Assembly: GCA_000727475.1 (NCBI GenBank)
Contig: KL647307.1
Coordinates: forward strand, 15,433 to 79,432
Length of the DNA: 64,000 nucleotides
Reading direction: 5' to 3'
Origin: Sarcocystis neurona
Lineage: Eukaryota > Apicomplexa > Conoidasida > Eucoccidiorida > Sarcocystidae
Position numbers and translations under genes: made by a program
Shown here: piece by piece, positions 1 to 12,960 of the stretch
How positions within the stretch are numbered: position 1 is the stretch's first letter
Layout: every line of letters starts with the position of its first letter
Notes under the pieces: generated by a model
The model's input: only the letters and a program-made list of their open reading frames with translations
Databases searched by the model: none
What the model was told of the DNA's origin: nothing

Positions 1-39
1 GAAACTATCCGCCCCTTTGGGGGCTTTCTATATGCCAGA

Positions 40-644
40 GATATGCTGAGCAAGTGGTGGTTTGATCGATGCGCGGGATTCTACGCTGTTGAGACGCTCG
101 TTTTGTACGGCTCATCCTATTGAGGTGGACTACGTTGTACCACGGGAGGAGGTTACAGAATTCGTGACATGTCTCGTTGGGGTCGGTGAGCCTGTACAGC
201 AGCTCAGTGCACGTGGGGAGTCTTTCGCGGGAGACACCTGCGGGATGCTGGCTCTTGGCTGAGCGGGAACGCAAAGAGTATGGGATCGAAAAACGCATTT
301 GCCTTCTAAACAAGAAATGGTACTGACGGTTTCTCGTCGGGTGCGTGTACCTGCTGAAGACGAACTGAGGTAAGCAGGACTGGCCAGAGTTTCGCGAAGG
401 AGGTCGGGAGTTTATGACACGCACGAGAACACAGCAAATTTGAGCGGACACTGATTTTGTGGGTGCGCAGGATTCTACGCTGTTGAGACGCTTTTATTGT
501 ACGTTTCACCCTATTGAGGTGGGCTACGTTGTATGAGGGGAGGAGGTCGCATGATTCGTGGCATGTCTCGTTGGGGTCTCTGAGCTTGTACAGCAGCTCA
601 GGGGACGTGGTGCGTCTTCTGCGGGATGCTAGCTGCGGATTCAC
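40..644. repeat. Diverged tandem duplication, period about 394 bp
   Basis: The segment GATTCTACGCTGTTGAGACG at 77 recurs at 471. The following 150-170 bp align closely: TATTGAGGTGG, CTACGTTGTA, GTCTCGTTGGGGTC, GTACAGCAGCTCAG and CGGGATGCT occur in the same order in both copies. The similarity extends leftwards to about position 40. Each copy has a short open frame, but the frames are not conserved between copies, so I do not call a gene. It resembles an old subtelomeric-type repeat. Confidence 0.75.
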
Positions 645-796
645 CGACGGTGTCTCATTACGCTGTGTGGAGTTACCCGAATGGGGGATTGTTGAGAAGT
701 TAGGCCAAGCGTATTTCAGGTAGCAGGGATCGGGTTGCTCAGCGTGGAAGATAAATGTGTCTAGTTTTTGTGGTTTCCTTTCTGTTTCTCTTGTAT

Positions 797-833
797 TTTA
801 GGGCTAGGTGTTTCGGGCTTAGGGTTTAGGGTT
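797..833 (+). repeat. Interstitial telomere-like TTTAGGG tract
   Basis: TTTAGGG occurs at 797-803, and TTAGGGTTTAGGGTT runs from 819 to 833. TTTAGGG is the telomere repeat of coccidian apicomplexans and of plants. Here only two or three units survive. Telomere-like heptamers inside chromosomes are a known feature of Eimeria genomes, so the tract supports the organism guess but does not mark a chromosome end. Confidence 0.7.
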
Positions 834-840
834 CAGCGAC

Positions 841-3800
841 AATTCCTGGATTGCAACAGCAACAACTCATGTAGCCAAGTCGGTGGCAGTGTGCATAATG
901 TGTGGAGTAGCATCCACTTGAATGCGGGGCGCTGCGGTTGCTGCTGGTGCACCAGTTTATCACTGAGGCACTCGTTGAACACGTGCGCCCCATCAGCATA
1001 TGCTGACGAGGTCTGCTGCTTTCTTTCATGCAAGAAACAATGCAAGGACGCACATGTGTATGTGTGTACAAGATGCACGTGTACATGTTTGTATGTGTTC
1101 CGTTGTGTGTGTGTACAGCTTGGTAGCCTGTAGCGATGTCGCTTGTACGTACTATATTTACGTTGTTTTTCCCGAAAGCTTCTTTAGTTTGACGTACACT
1201 TTGATATTAGTGCCTCTGTGCGAGTCCTGTTCTGCGTCGTTGTTAGGGGTGCAATCATTTTCCTTGTGTCACTGTCCTGCATTTATTAAAGCGCAACTCC
1301 TCTCATGCTGTTCCTTCTGGGGCTCGCACGTGTGTGGACTTGAACGGCCACAATCCTACAGCTCCTGCGCTACCCCTGCTTCCTTATCTCCGCTACTAAA
1401 CCGTTTGGCTGCTGATTCATGCAGCTGCTGGTGCCTCTAGAAGGATGCGCATAATGACATTAGGGGCCGACCGTAACAAAGCACCGTTGACCAAAGACAC
1501 TGAATCTTCTGCGAGCGTGCTGATAAGGCCACTATGCGTATGGGATCTATGTGGCCTACATTGGTAAACGCGTTACCCGTACAGAACAAAAAGCTTTTTT
1601 GTGTTGCCTGCGCCTCCCTTCCTTTGAGGTCGGCCTACTAAAATCACCAAGAATCTGAATCGATCAGCGCTGTACGAGTAGACGTGACACAGCTGCACCG
1701 AGACCTGGAGGACATGCAGCCACAAGCATTTAGCTCTGCGAAGTCGGCTTTTATGGCAGTCAATTCCAGGTTTTGCCAGCACTGGTACATGCTGCTGTGG
1801 GTACCAAAGCTACGGCGTGTGTACACACGCAATGATGCAACGAAATTAGCTCCAGTTCTGCAAAATACGAACCGCCGTGTCAGGGTTCGAGGAGCTGAGT
1901 GCTTGTGACAGTGAGATCGAAAGTGCGTAGAGAATGAGCAGGAAGAACTCTAGGTCGAGATGCTTGTCCTGTGCTCGTCACTCGTGATGCGTGTTTCTAA
2001 CGGGGAGCACACGAGGGACTTTCTTAGGTAGAGAAGGCATGTGAGTAGACTCTGTTGGTCGATGTTCATCTGCTGAGCAGATGACAGACCCAAATGTTAC
2101 ATGTCTATTGGAGGACATGGTGCTCGGCGGGCGCGTGAAGGAGGGAGTCTGGTCTTGCAGCAGCTCGACCATGATTTCCACACCTAAGCCTGAAATTTAG
2201 TTCTTTGTGCCGTCTATTCTTTTAATAGCGTTGAAGCACAGGGGATGATTCTGTAGGTTTCGAGCAAGAGAACTTTCTGTAAACCCGCCTGGCGGAGTCT
2301 TCCACAATATTACCAGCGCATTTCGGGGTCTATATTCTGCAGTCTGTAGAGCCTGTTCGAGAGGGTGGCAGTTCCGTAGCAAGCACCTGTTGTCGAAGTT
2401 AGACTTAAAACGTCATCGTTGGAACTTTGTATCCGGTAGGCCAACATTAGCACCGCACGGAGAACGCCAGAGTTGAAGGTCCGCGACACAGCGGCAGCGT
2501 CTTTCAAATAAGGCTTTTCTGGTGCCAGAGTCATTGTGCCTCAGGACAAATAGTGGTGTGCTGGCTTGGGGGGCATACGTCTTTGTAAAGAACAGACACC
2601 TCCACGTATGTGTTCAGAAGGGGCGCAGTTAAGAGCGTGAATTCGATGCGACGAGGCTGTGCGTAAGCGCGAGGTGCTAAGGTATCGGAGTGAAAAGGTG
2701 TGCTCCGTACGAGTAGGGACCGACAGTGACAGAGGGCGCCAGATCGCTTAGGATAAGTTTTCTTGGAAAAAGGAGCAACAAGAGGCAACGTCAAAGCTGT
2801 GTATCTGGCCTTCATTGGCACATAGATTAAACAAACACGCGTGCTCCCGGTAGTGCGTGCACCCAGATACTGCGTCACTAGACGGCTTGTGTCTACTATG
2901 GACACTGCGCAGCTTCCGCATTGATGGGACGTGGGAGAACTTGTGGCAATGGATCTTTGAAGGCGGATTTTATAAGACTGGACGCTGGGAGAGCGTGAGA
3001 GAGGCTTTATCGGCAAAAGCCTTTTACGAATATGTAGGGTAGAAGTAGTCTGGATATAGTGTAATGAGTTCGCGGTTAAGTGTTGGGGCTTGTTTTGCCG
3101 CTTAGGCAAGTCTGAGTGTGCGACTTCCGGCGATGGCAACACGATGTGTTACAGCGGCGACTGGATAAGAAACTGACGGTTTTGCGGAGACAAAATCTTC
3201 ACAGCGGTTCAGAAGAAGGTGTGGACGATGGGTCGCGGCTGTTAACGAATATGTAAGTCTCGCGTCTCTCATAAGCAGACAGAGAGGTTTCCCCCTGTAG
3301 CACTCGGAGGATGAGGATGATGGGTCGTTGTTTGCACACGCTGACGCGTTCGCTGGCGACAGCCTCATGCCTCGCCAACTTCAAAAATGTCTGCTTTACG
3401 CGCCACGTCATGAAGCAACAGTGCTTACTAATCGAAGCTCACCAGCTGATTCGCTCCACCTGTTCAGGCAGATCAATCCCTGCCAGTCTTCGTCTGCAGA
3501 TAAATAGGTGAAGAAGTCTCTCCGATAGGAATGCCACAAAACAAAATTCGGATTAAAGTCCGCAGCACCTGAGGGAGTGCTTTCCCCTTGTATCCAGAAG
3601 CATCGAGGATAATAGGCTGCTCAACGGGAGAGATGGTCCCTGGAGAACACTAAATTTATATGAAAACACGGATACGGGAAGAGGTGCGGTTGAATGGCAA
3701 AAGTCCCCAAAAAGCGTCGCGCCCTTCGGTAACAGAGGGAGCAGAGGCTAATCTGAACATGTTAGATGGAGTACTGTCGAGTTGACTGTATAATCTGAGC

Positions 3801-5490
3801 ACAACACACGTTCCTCTTGTTCCCGGGACAACGCGCATGTGGCTGCTCGAGAAAGACCTTCGACTGCGAACTTGAAAAGATGGAGATGCCGACAGATCAT
3901 CCGGACGATGGAGTCAGCGTCGCACAGTGGTACAGTAAATGGGGTGCTCATTAGCTGTGTGAACGAGCGTGTGAAGCGGTACTACATAGTTGTGGATCAG
4001 GAATGGAGAGCAGTCCGCAGTGTGTCATCTGAAGTTACTCCGTCGTGTTGAATTGGTGCAGTCCACGTAGTTGGTCGACATTTGCAGAGGGGGGTCGACA
4101 AGACATAATGGAGGTCAAGCGTATTTACGGCGGCAGAAGGTGACAACAAGGCGGCACGCCTCGTCTACAGTGACACCTACATTATGTCGAAAGTATAGAA
4201 CTGTCCGACGTCTCGCGTGTTCTGCACCAGTGCTGCCTGGAAACAATCGTGAGTGGCATAACTATATCAGGGTCGAGGTCGTGTAAACACTGCGTGATAT
4301 GAGACGAAATCGGCTTGAAACGACTCAAATTCGCGCATTGAGTTTAGAATTCTGGGCGCAGGTAATAAAAAGACGTTACGGAGCAAAAGCTGTTCGTTTC
4401 GTCCAACGTTGCCCTATCTCAGCGAGGTGGAGAGCTGAGGGACAGAAATTGTTAGTTACGTGATGGTGGCCGTTTCCTCCTCCAGGAGACTCAAAGAATC
4501 GAGTTGTATTTACAACGCAATTTTTCGAGGGAATAGTAAAGGCAGCGCAAGTCCCCATATTTAAGGCACTACAACTCCCCAAGTTGTGAAGATGCCATAA
4601 ATGGAAGCCTGTCACTACAGCCCGTTGATTCAATGGACGAAATTGTCTTGGGCTAGAATCGCCGAGTTGGGCCGTACGGTTCACAACTTTAACAGCAGAC
4701 AGCATTGTCAATAATGAATTGACGCCTACAGGTAAACAATACGGCTTTCTGTCGTGTAGAGTGGCGCAGGGGTTGTGGTCAAAAGCGGAAAAAGTAGAAA
4801 AGGACTTCTCGGCATGGTGTCCTCCCCCCTGACATTGGGGTAATTACGCCAGGGTGCCTTAATCAGTCCAGGGGCTTACCCGTAGTATCCTTTTGCCAGT
4901 ACCAATTCTGCGTGAAGACGCTGTGTTGAGTTAGGACTTTGTGCGTCCTTGCGTCTTATTCGACGGTGAGCGCTGCACAAGCGGCAGCCCGAATATTAAG
5001 ATTTAGTGAATTGGGGGCGACGTCGTCCACAGAAAACTCGTCGAGGTTCCGTGCGTTGTGACAGATAGTAGAGGGCGTGATCATGTTATAGGAGAGACCT
5101 ATTAGTGTTCTGCAGAGGACTGTGGAAAAACAACACGTCGTGGGGAGTGCCAAAATTCGACTATACCGCGGGTTGAGTAGGGCGTCACACGGAATCGGTG
5201 TAATCTCTACAGTCAGGGACAAGCTACTCCTACTGAACGTCCGTTCAGTGTGTCGCGACAGCGACGCGTCTTTGTCTTCGGTGATACCTCCAATAGGCTG
5301 AATGTGCCGACGTGTGTCCCGTTGAGCCTCCGCCTCCCCACACCCTATATGTACTGTTCGCGATTCGAACACTTATGACAAGGCGGAGCCCGCGGAAACG
5401 TGGCGCAACACGTGGCAGTCAGCGGGGAAAAACTAGTGTTTGTGGCGAATAAAACATGACAGTTTCCTCTGCGACTGTTCCAGGCATTTT
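841..5490. other. Gene-poor stretch, no recognisable gene
   Basis: Only short unrelated open frames are present (longest about 200 codons, at 2,531-3,142 on the minus strand). None shows a domain, a low-complexity bias typical of this genome's coding DNA, or an obvious splice partner. A GT-rich patch lies at about 1,050-1,122. Weak echoes of the left-edge repeat occur, for example a GTCAAGCGTATTTACGG segment near 4,110 resembling one near 705, which suggests more old repeat material. Confidence 0.5.
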
Positions 5491-5493
5491 GGT

Positions 5494-5714
5494 GTATACA
5501 CGAATCTGTATATACGCTACGCATAGGTCCGTATTCCTGTAAGTATACATATATGTATATACATATATATATATATATGTCCTACACACGAATATCTGCA
5601 TACGCCACGCATCGGCCCGTGTTCCTGTAAATATATATGTATACATATATATATGTATATCCTATACACGAATAGATGTACACGCTACACGTCGGTCCCT
5701 GTTCCTAGAAGTAT
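5494..5714. repeat. Three-unit minisatellite separated by (TA)n
   Basis: Units with the core CACGAAT begin at 5,499, 5,587 and 5,667 (period 88, then 80). Each continues through a CGC(C/T)ACGCATCGGTCC-like stretch and TTCCTGTAAGTAT. The first two units are each followed by an alternating TATACATATATATA tract. The units differ by substitutions and by the length of the TA tract. Frames through them are repetitive and not credible genes. Confidence 0.85.
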
Positions 5715-6660
5715 CCAATTGTATGTACGCATATTTATATACACACATAAACATAATGGCACATATTGAATTTACTTTCGTATTTATTTATACATATTAC
5801 TATGTATACAAACTTGCATGCGTCGCTGTGTATATGTGAATGTAAATGCATGTGTACATACGTATCTGTAAGTATACGGACAACAAAGGAGAAAAAAATT
5901 CTTTCTGCACCGGATCTCTCAAACACGCCATCATGTGTGGCTCGCTTGAAATTCAGGTGTGTACTCCCTTCACCTACATGCAGAACATCCTTTACGCATA
6001 TGAATAATACGGAGAACACAGAAGTTTCATGTTCGGAATAAATCTGTTGAATCTTAGTAAGTCAGTGTCAAAGAGGATTCGCCGGTACGTAGAACACACG
6101 TGAGATAGAGGTGGGCCACTACAAGTGCGTACACAGTCATATGTCTATGTATATACACAATGGCACACTGCCGCACATGCACATCTGCTTGTACCTATGT
6201 ATACGTGTGCATCAACATACCATGTATGCGTGCGCGCCCGTGATACACACGCTCGACGAGACTGAATATATGCATCCGCATACGTATGAAAACTTATACA
6301 TATATATATATATATATTTATTTAAGTATGCATCCCTTCCAATATATGTATATCTCTGCATGTCTTTTCACAGAATTGCGCCTATAGCTGGATACATGTA
6401 AGTTACAGATCACTTCTTGAAACTGCAATCGTACCTGGAATTACCAAGGTCCGTTATGGAGCACTGGAGAGAAATTTATTTATCTAATTTGCTTTCTTCT
6501 TTTCTCAGTACATGTAGAATTTGAGACAACGTCTATCCGTAGACAGGTGTACGTACATATGTATCTATACATGTATATATATCTGTCTATTTATCCATAT
6601 GTATGGGCTTCCCTATGCAAATACAAACTTTTTTTTCGCACAGGTGCTCTCTACATTTAT
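5715..6660. repeat. AT-rich, TACATA/TATGTA-rich low-complexity stretch
   Basis: The stretch is rich in ATGTATATAC, TACATACG and a (TA)n run at about 6,298-6,318. It is clearly more AT-rich than its surroundings. Several short frames with Tyr/Ile/Cys/His repeats on both strands result from this composition. I see no gene in it. Confidence 0.7.
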
Positions 6661-7264
6661 GCATACGGAGAGACGCCGACTCATGACAATGAAGCGCAAA
6701 CAGACACAGGTTTCCATTTTAAATGCATGCGAAGGTGCGTAAACACCTCCACTTGAACACCGTTCCAGGTATGCGCACACTTCTGTGCGTCTGCACACAC
6801 TGGCAGGCGCTGAAAAATGTCAACGAGAAAGCCTCCAGAGGTTTTGCAGGAGTGGTTCTCAAAAGAGTAACAAAGATACGTGAACGTACATCTCGGCATT
6901 CTAACGCAGTATCAACCAAGACGCCGGTCGCCCCATTTTTATGTACGTCAGTTCTTCTCTTGGGGCGGCCTGCACTACAAAAGTGGAGGTAAGTAATGGC
7001 TTCGCAACGTTTAATGGTATGTGGAGAAAACGTAGTTCGCCTAGGGTGAAACCGACTGGAACATTTTCCTCACTCTTTCTTGAAAGGCGTAGAAGGGTTT
7101 CGGCAGAAGCAAAATATACAACAGCGTGTGAAGAAGGGAATCCGTACATCCACGCGTGCTGGTGAACACACTGGAATTCAACGATCCTTTTCGCTGGAGC
7201 TACGTATGCCAGACATGTTGAGTCGTACAGACGTAATGCGAGAAATACACGTGCGCACAACAAT

Positions 7265-9029
7265 CCGTACGTTTGCTCTAAGATTTTCTTCCCTCTGTTT
7301 GAAAGCAATCCTCGGTTTTTCACATATCTATGGCGCACTTCGCCGTAAGGGCACCCAGCTGCTCGGACGCCTTCGTAGTATATTTCTCAAAATACGCCCC
7401 AGCGACAGATGAGACTGAATACCGTGGCGGACACGTCCTTGCGTCCGATTGTAACGTCTCATTTTCCGCTACCGCCGCTTTGGTGCTCGACGACGCGCAT
7501 CACTCGTTCCTGATTGTGCAGCGGCAGGACAAAGCTACGTTCAAAGACTGTCGCACTTACATGTTGTAGCCAGTCTGTGTCAACGTAACTGCAGACGCAG
7601 GTGAGTCACGTTTCACACCTCTACTGCTTCCGCTAACCCGTGAAGCGATAGAGATGTGGTCTTCTTCTTCGAAATGGTTGCAGACGTGTGCCGGTCAGCG
7701 CTATTGCTCGATGCAACAGCTGCATGCGTCGTGCGCCCCTCTGTCGTTGTTTGTTGACAGCGTTGTCTTTAAGCCGGGACATTATGCGCCAAGGGCTAGG
7801 ATTTTGTGTCGCCCTAAGACCCGTCTCGTGGTGCACACCTGGCGCTTATCAACGACGACAGAATAGATTTCCTTAAACGCCGTACCCTGTTTTCATATTC
7901 CCAGATGCTTCCTAGTCAATTCAACGCAACAGAATGCACCGTCAGGCCTTCTCCATCTGTTTTCTCGGCTACTCTCGACTCCGCTCTATATTTCACAAGA
8001 CTGAAATACATAGGGCATCAACCAACCTGCAGGTGGGCAGCACCGGAGCTGATGACGTTCGGATCACCATTGAGGAGTCGATCACCACGTGAGGAGAAGT
8101 CCGCGAATCAGGTAAACGAAACTCCTTTTTTCTGGAGCGCCGAAGTCTAGTGATAAGCCACGGTTAGTAAGCTGCATCTTTGCGTAGTGTTGGGGGATCC
8201 TGCTTCCCCACACAGCTTCACATGTCTCCCCTATTGTTGTGAAAAGTAGGCTGTGAAGACCGTCTAATAAGTGAATCTGCGTGAGAGTCGAAATATCTGT
8301 GATTATGTGGCTGAGGATCCTTCTTAGCTGATTGGTATGTCATGAACAACAACGACACAGAGAGTACAAATCACTTACTTTTCACCCTGGCGTATATTCT
8401 GCCAGTGAAGCCTCCAGTTCAAACGGACGAATCCAAATTGTTTGTAGCCCACTGGCCGTCCGATGTGCAGTACTCGGGCATTGTAAAAGCACGACGTGGC
8501 TCGTTGTATCACGGACGATGTCTGTTCCTAGCGGGGCGCGAACAACGTTGGGGGGGGCTCAGGGAAGACGGACAACAGTGTCTCACACTTTGTCAAATGC
8601 AGGCACCACTGAAGACAAGAAGTCTTTATTCAGTACACGCGTTGGTCTATTATTAATTGTGTTCACTCTCTTTTCTCAGGTAAGTGGTCCGACGCAGAGA
8701 AGTTCCTCCACAGGAAACCTACGCCTGCCACGTTCCACGCAAATCTGCTTCTCAACCAAACGCATGCAGCATCACCATTAACACTTGATTCGTTATACCC
8801 CCTCTTCGCGTGCGTTTACACAGCCTACGCTCGTTGCGACATACTCGAAACACCAGCCCCCTCCGTTAGACACAAGCGTGTCTCTTGACCTGCTCGTATC
8901 CCTTCTTCCTCGGAGGACTCAATCCAAAATAGGGTCTTCGTTCATCAACCGAGTACAGCCGTGTGGCTCTCTGTAGCCGAATTATCACCCGCGAGTAGTC
9001 GCTGCGACGACAGTTCTTTCGTACCAACC
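7265..9029. repeat. Diverged tandem unit A (about 1.7 kb)
   Basis: Unit A matches unit B to its right at many ordered anchors: CAGCTGCTCGG at 7,356 versus 9,103; GATTGTAACGTCT at 7,447 versus 9,198; TCGTTCCTGATTGTGCAG near 7,505 versus 9,256; the region around 8,672 (GGTCCGACGCAGAGAAG) versus 10,341; ACACAGCCTACGCTCG near 8,818 versus 10,455. Offsets fall from 1,751 to about 1,637 bp because of indels. One 45-codon stretch aligns without indels, but substitutions are spread over all codon positions and stops interrupt longer frames. I read it as old repeat or pseudogene material. Confidence 0.65.
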
Positions 9030-10870
9030 TGTACGACCGTTTTCTTCACCTGCGGTCCTATCTTTTGCAGATAGCCGTCCGTCATTCCGCCGTAGGGCCG
9101 AGCAGCTGCTCCAAGGTCTACGGAGTACATTCACTCCTAATGGTCCGTCCCAGTGACAAACTGGATTCCACGTCACGGTGGTTACGTGCTTGTTTGTGAT
9201 TGTGACGTCTCTATCTTCGTTACCGTCGTTCTGGTGCGTGACGACACGCGTCACTCATACCTGATTATGCAGCGGGAGGACACAGCTTTGTTACAGGACT
9301 GTCGCAGCTGCAGGTTGTGTGCATTGTCCGCCAGCGAAAAGGCGGACCTAGTTGTGTCGTACCAGCACCTCTGCTGCCTCCGCTGACGCACAGAGTGACG
9401 GATACTTTATCGTGTTTTTCCGAGTGGTTGTAGGGGACGCTGGCGCTCCGACGGCTGCATGCAAACTGCGCTCCTCTGCCCACTTCTGTTGAGGGCGTTC
9501 TTGTTGAGGCCGCACAATACGCTCGAGGGGCGAGAGTTTTGTGTGGAGTCTATACTGTTCTCCATATGCATACCTGACGTTTAGTAACGACGACAAAGCA
9601 ACTCTTCTTAAACGACGTGCCATCTTCGTATAATTCGAGGTCCTTCGTAATGAATTACACTTGGTGCCCCCGGAGGTTCTCGCTCTTTGTTTTTTCCATG
9701 TTAATCTCCACCGTGCTGTCCCTACCCAACAACAAAGTATACATTGTACCGTCCAGCCTGCAGATGGCTAGATGCAAATCTGGAACTGACGACGCCTGGA
9801 GTGCTAGAGATTGTCAATCACCCCTGGCAAAGTTTTCCTCGAAAGGACAGAGTGAGTATTAAGCCAACATTTGTGAGCTGCGTTTCTGCAACAGGACGGA
9901 AGCGCTGCTTCTCTACAGCATGTTACACATTTTCTCTCTACATTTTTAGTCACACCTTATGAATAGTCACTGAGAGGCGAGCGTACGTTGAAAAGACGGA
10001 ACACTGCGACTTGATGGCTGAATATGCTTAGGCCCTTTGCTCTTTGGTCTGTCACGCACAACGTCGGGAACGAAAGGATACAGCACTTCATTCATAGTCT
10101 GGCGTTCCAACTCTCGTTCCACGGTTCCCTGTACACGACCCTAAATTGCTTCAAACCATCTGTCACATGACCGGTAGTGTTGACGTAACATCAACGCTGG
10201 GAAAGCTGTGTGATTCAGGAGTGATACCTTTACACAGATCAAAAACAACTCTGGGGGGTACAGAGAAGACGAAAGACAATTCGCCGCCTACTGCGGAGAC
10301 GATTTGGGGCCTATTTTAATATGCGTGCTTCACCGTGTGAGTCTCAGGCGAACGGTCCGATGCAAAGTCGTTCTTTTCAGAGAACACCTGCTTAGGTTTT
10401 CGAGCATACAGATGATGCTCAATCACGTGTTCCTCCCGCTCCTCGCCTGCTTCAACACAGCCTACGCTCGCCCCTACACAGCCCGCATATCCGCTTCTCC
10501 GTTACCCACAAGCATATCCATTGGCTTGCTCACCTCCTTCCTTCTTGGACCTTCTTTCGTTTCGCAGCTGAACTTCTTACGTGCTAAATCATTCACCTGT
10601 AGTTGGGGCAGGGAGAAGTCTTCTTTTGACGTCGTTCCCTACACCTCCCCTCCTCATCGGGTGACCCGTACGCAGCTCTTCCACATATCCCCTTCTCTTT
10701 TTCTTCGCGTATACACGTCCCCAGGTGCCGGCAATCAGCTGTTCGGTCTTCTACTCCCTGCACAAAGCGTCTCTCACCTGCGCCTAACACATGCAGAGAG
10801 GGGCGGAAAAATTTCCAGTGGAAACCTATCCAGCAGGTCCTTGAGGGAAAGCTGTATCTTTTCGATCGGG
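9030..10870. repeat. Diverged tandem unit B (about 1.65 kb)
   Basis: This is the right-hand neighbour of unit A in the same orientation and directly adjacent. The next start-type anchor (AATCAGCTGTTCGGTCTTC, near 10,733) lies 1,633 bp after the one in this unit, pointing to the start of a third copy. The only longer frame (10,304-10,873, 189 codons on the plus strand) is not conserved in unit A. No transposase, reverse transcriptase or surface-antigen signature is visible. Confidence 0.6.
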
Positions 10871-12960
10871 TAGCACCGACTATATCCTAGCCGAAGCAAT
10901 TCTCTAACACAAAATTTCCACTTGGAATCTGTGTACACCTCACTGGTATAAAAATGACACCCGCTCGATCGCATACCACGGGGGAGACTTCGGAAGACAC
11001 AGTATGCGCGGCCTCTAATATAGGCATATCGCGCAAGTCGACCGGCCGGGAGACGTCCCTTTCTAGGGAACAGACATGTAGCACTTCCCCCACGAGCACA
11101 ACCAGGACGAACCAATCAACTGGCGCCTTCTTCTCATGCTTGGCTGCACCAACACTGCACTCGCTTGTTCCTACACAATCTGATTATCCATGTTGCTGAC
11201 CCGTTTCGCACGAGCGAATCTCTCAGCTCGCTCACGTCCCGTTTGCTCACCAGGGGTAGGCCACCGGGGACAGCGTTTACCTATCTGCCTTTCCTAACGT
11301 AGAAAATTCTCGTCAGTTCTGCTTTCTGAATTTCTCATCGAGCAACGAAGGCGACAGCAGTTCCTCTATTTCCACTTGGAGCGTCTCACACTAGACGCTC
11401 GTTGCGCACTACCCTGTCTACCCTGGGCGCACAACCAGCTTTCCAAGACGTACTTCAGGTGCCGTGGCGCACAGCACGGAGGTGACAAATCAGATCGACG
11501 TGTGTACGTACGTGCTTGCGATCATTCTCAGATCGTCTTTCGCTGGTGTTTCAGGGGTCACGCAATCCGTCGCTGCATCTGGGACGAACAGAAAAGCGCC
11601 CCACCCAGAGTACATCGCCTCTAGAGGGTATTTCCACTGTCCGTAGTCCTCACTGCAGGTCTATGTCCCTGTTTCCCCTTTCGCTCCATGCACGAATGTC
11701 CTCCTCTGCGATCGTCGATTGTCGATATCGGTCTGTTTGGGAGGGCTACTGATGTCGCTGCATACGGCAGCTGCAATCAGTTTGCGCACCATTGCTCTCT
11801 CCCGTTGCGTACGTTCTTCTTGCATCGGAGTACTGTCGTTGGAAACGACGAATGCGTCCCTCCCTCCGGCCCTTCGCGTGATGTTTCCCTTGTCCTCATA
11901 AAGCGCCACTGAGAAGACATCACTGCATCATTGCATCCTCACCTCATCTCGCTGCGACACTCAAGAACAATTCCATATGCGGTGCCCATCAACTTCTCCT
12001 TCTTTCTGTTTGCTCTTCTCATCTCTAAATTTTTCTCACAGTAAAATTTATAGTTTCTCACATTGCAGTTATTCCGGCGCGCACCTAATAATTAGAATGC
12101 CGACGCCGTTCGGGCCCACGGCGGTTAGTTTCTTTAAGCAATGGGACAGAGTCTTCGGCCAACATTTCTGACCTGCACATATGCAACTTTAAGGCCGGTG
12201 CTGCGTTTTGCACTAGTTCACATGTAATCGACATTCTCTCTCTAAACATGTGCAGTAAATCCTCTCTACTGAGTGAGTTTCCACCTGAGCGCCCCCAACA
12301 GCTGAGCTCCTGATGTTGGATACCCTTCAGCCGTCATTTGTCTGGTATTTTCGTTACAACAACGAGAACGAACGTACACAGCATTGCGTTTACGGCTGAG
12401 TGTACTCGCTGACACTGGATCACCCATTGTCGAGGCACGCCGCCACATTCGTACCAAACCGCTCGGCATTTGTCGTACAGTGTATAAGCAGTCTCCCCGT
12501 AAAATAAAGCTTTAAAGCACAAATGGAGCTTCTTCCAAAAGGAATACGTGAGCGCAGGCAAGACATCGGACGGCTCTTCACTGCCACTGGTGACAAGAGC
12601 TCTCGACTTCACGTCGCCCACTACCCCTATAAATAAGGCAAACACATTCAACGCTCATGGTTGGCCACAGCCTGCAAATGACCGCCTCAAAAATGCAGAG
12701 CATACTAATTCCACGTGAAGTGATGTATGCCCGTCTGCTTCCGCATGTTCCTCTCCGTTTATTATTCTCCAGGGTGTACCATACTTCTACGCCCAAATCC
12801 ACAATACCAGTTGGTGTTTCCTGTATTGTAATCACACGCCCTACCGACAAGGAACAAAACCGCAGTCCGACCAAGGCGGAATTCCACTTGCGGAGTCGTA
12901 ATCTTCTTATGCGACTAATAGTTTCAGGGTCGGACACACGAGGGCACTACGGTACCGGAA
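10700..12960. repeat. Possible third, more degraded copy of the 1.7-kb unit
   Basis: Anchors reappear in order but further apart: CAGCTGTTCGG at 10,736, CGTACGTGCTTGCGATCATT near 11,508, GACAGAGTCTTCGGCCAACATTT at 12,145 (compare GACAGAGTGAGTATTAAGCC at 9,849) and TTTCAGGGTCGGACACA near 12,922. Spacing suggests an insertion of about 600 bp compared with unit B. A segment at 11,141-11,215 also resembles the ACACAGCCTACGCTCG region. The similarity is near the limit of what can be judged by eye. Confidence 0.4.

Noticed and set aside
2857..3042. Trp-rich 61-codon plus-strand frame
   Set aside because: It is short, isolated and without a recognisable motif. Chance is the simpler explanation.
5715..6660. 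Cys/Tyr/His-rich short frames on both strands as small secreted proteins
   Set aside because: They arise from TACATA/TATGTA low-complexity sequence, and equivalent frames are open on both strands.
10304..10873. 189-codon plus-strand frame as a gene
   Set aside because: The frame is not preserved in the tandem partner unit A, which suggests chance openness in repeat DNA.
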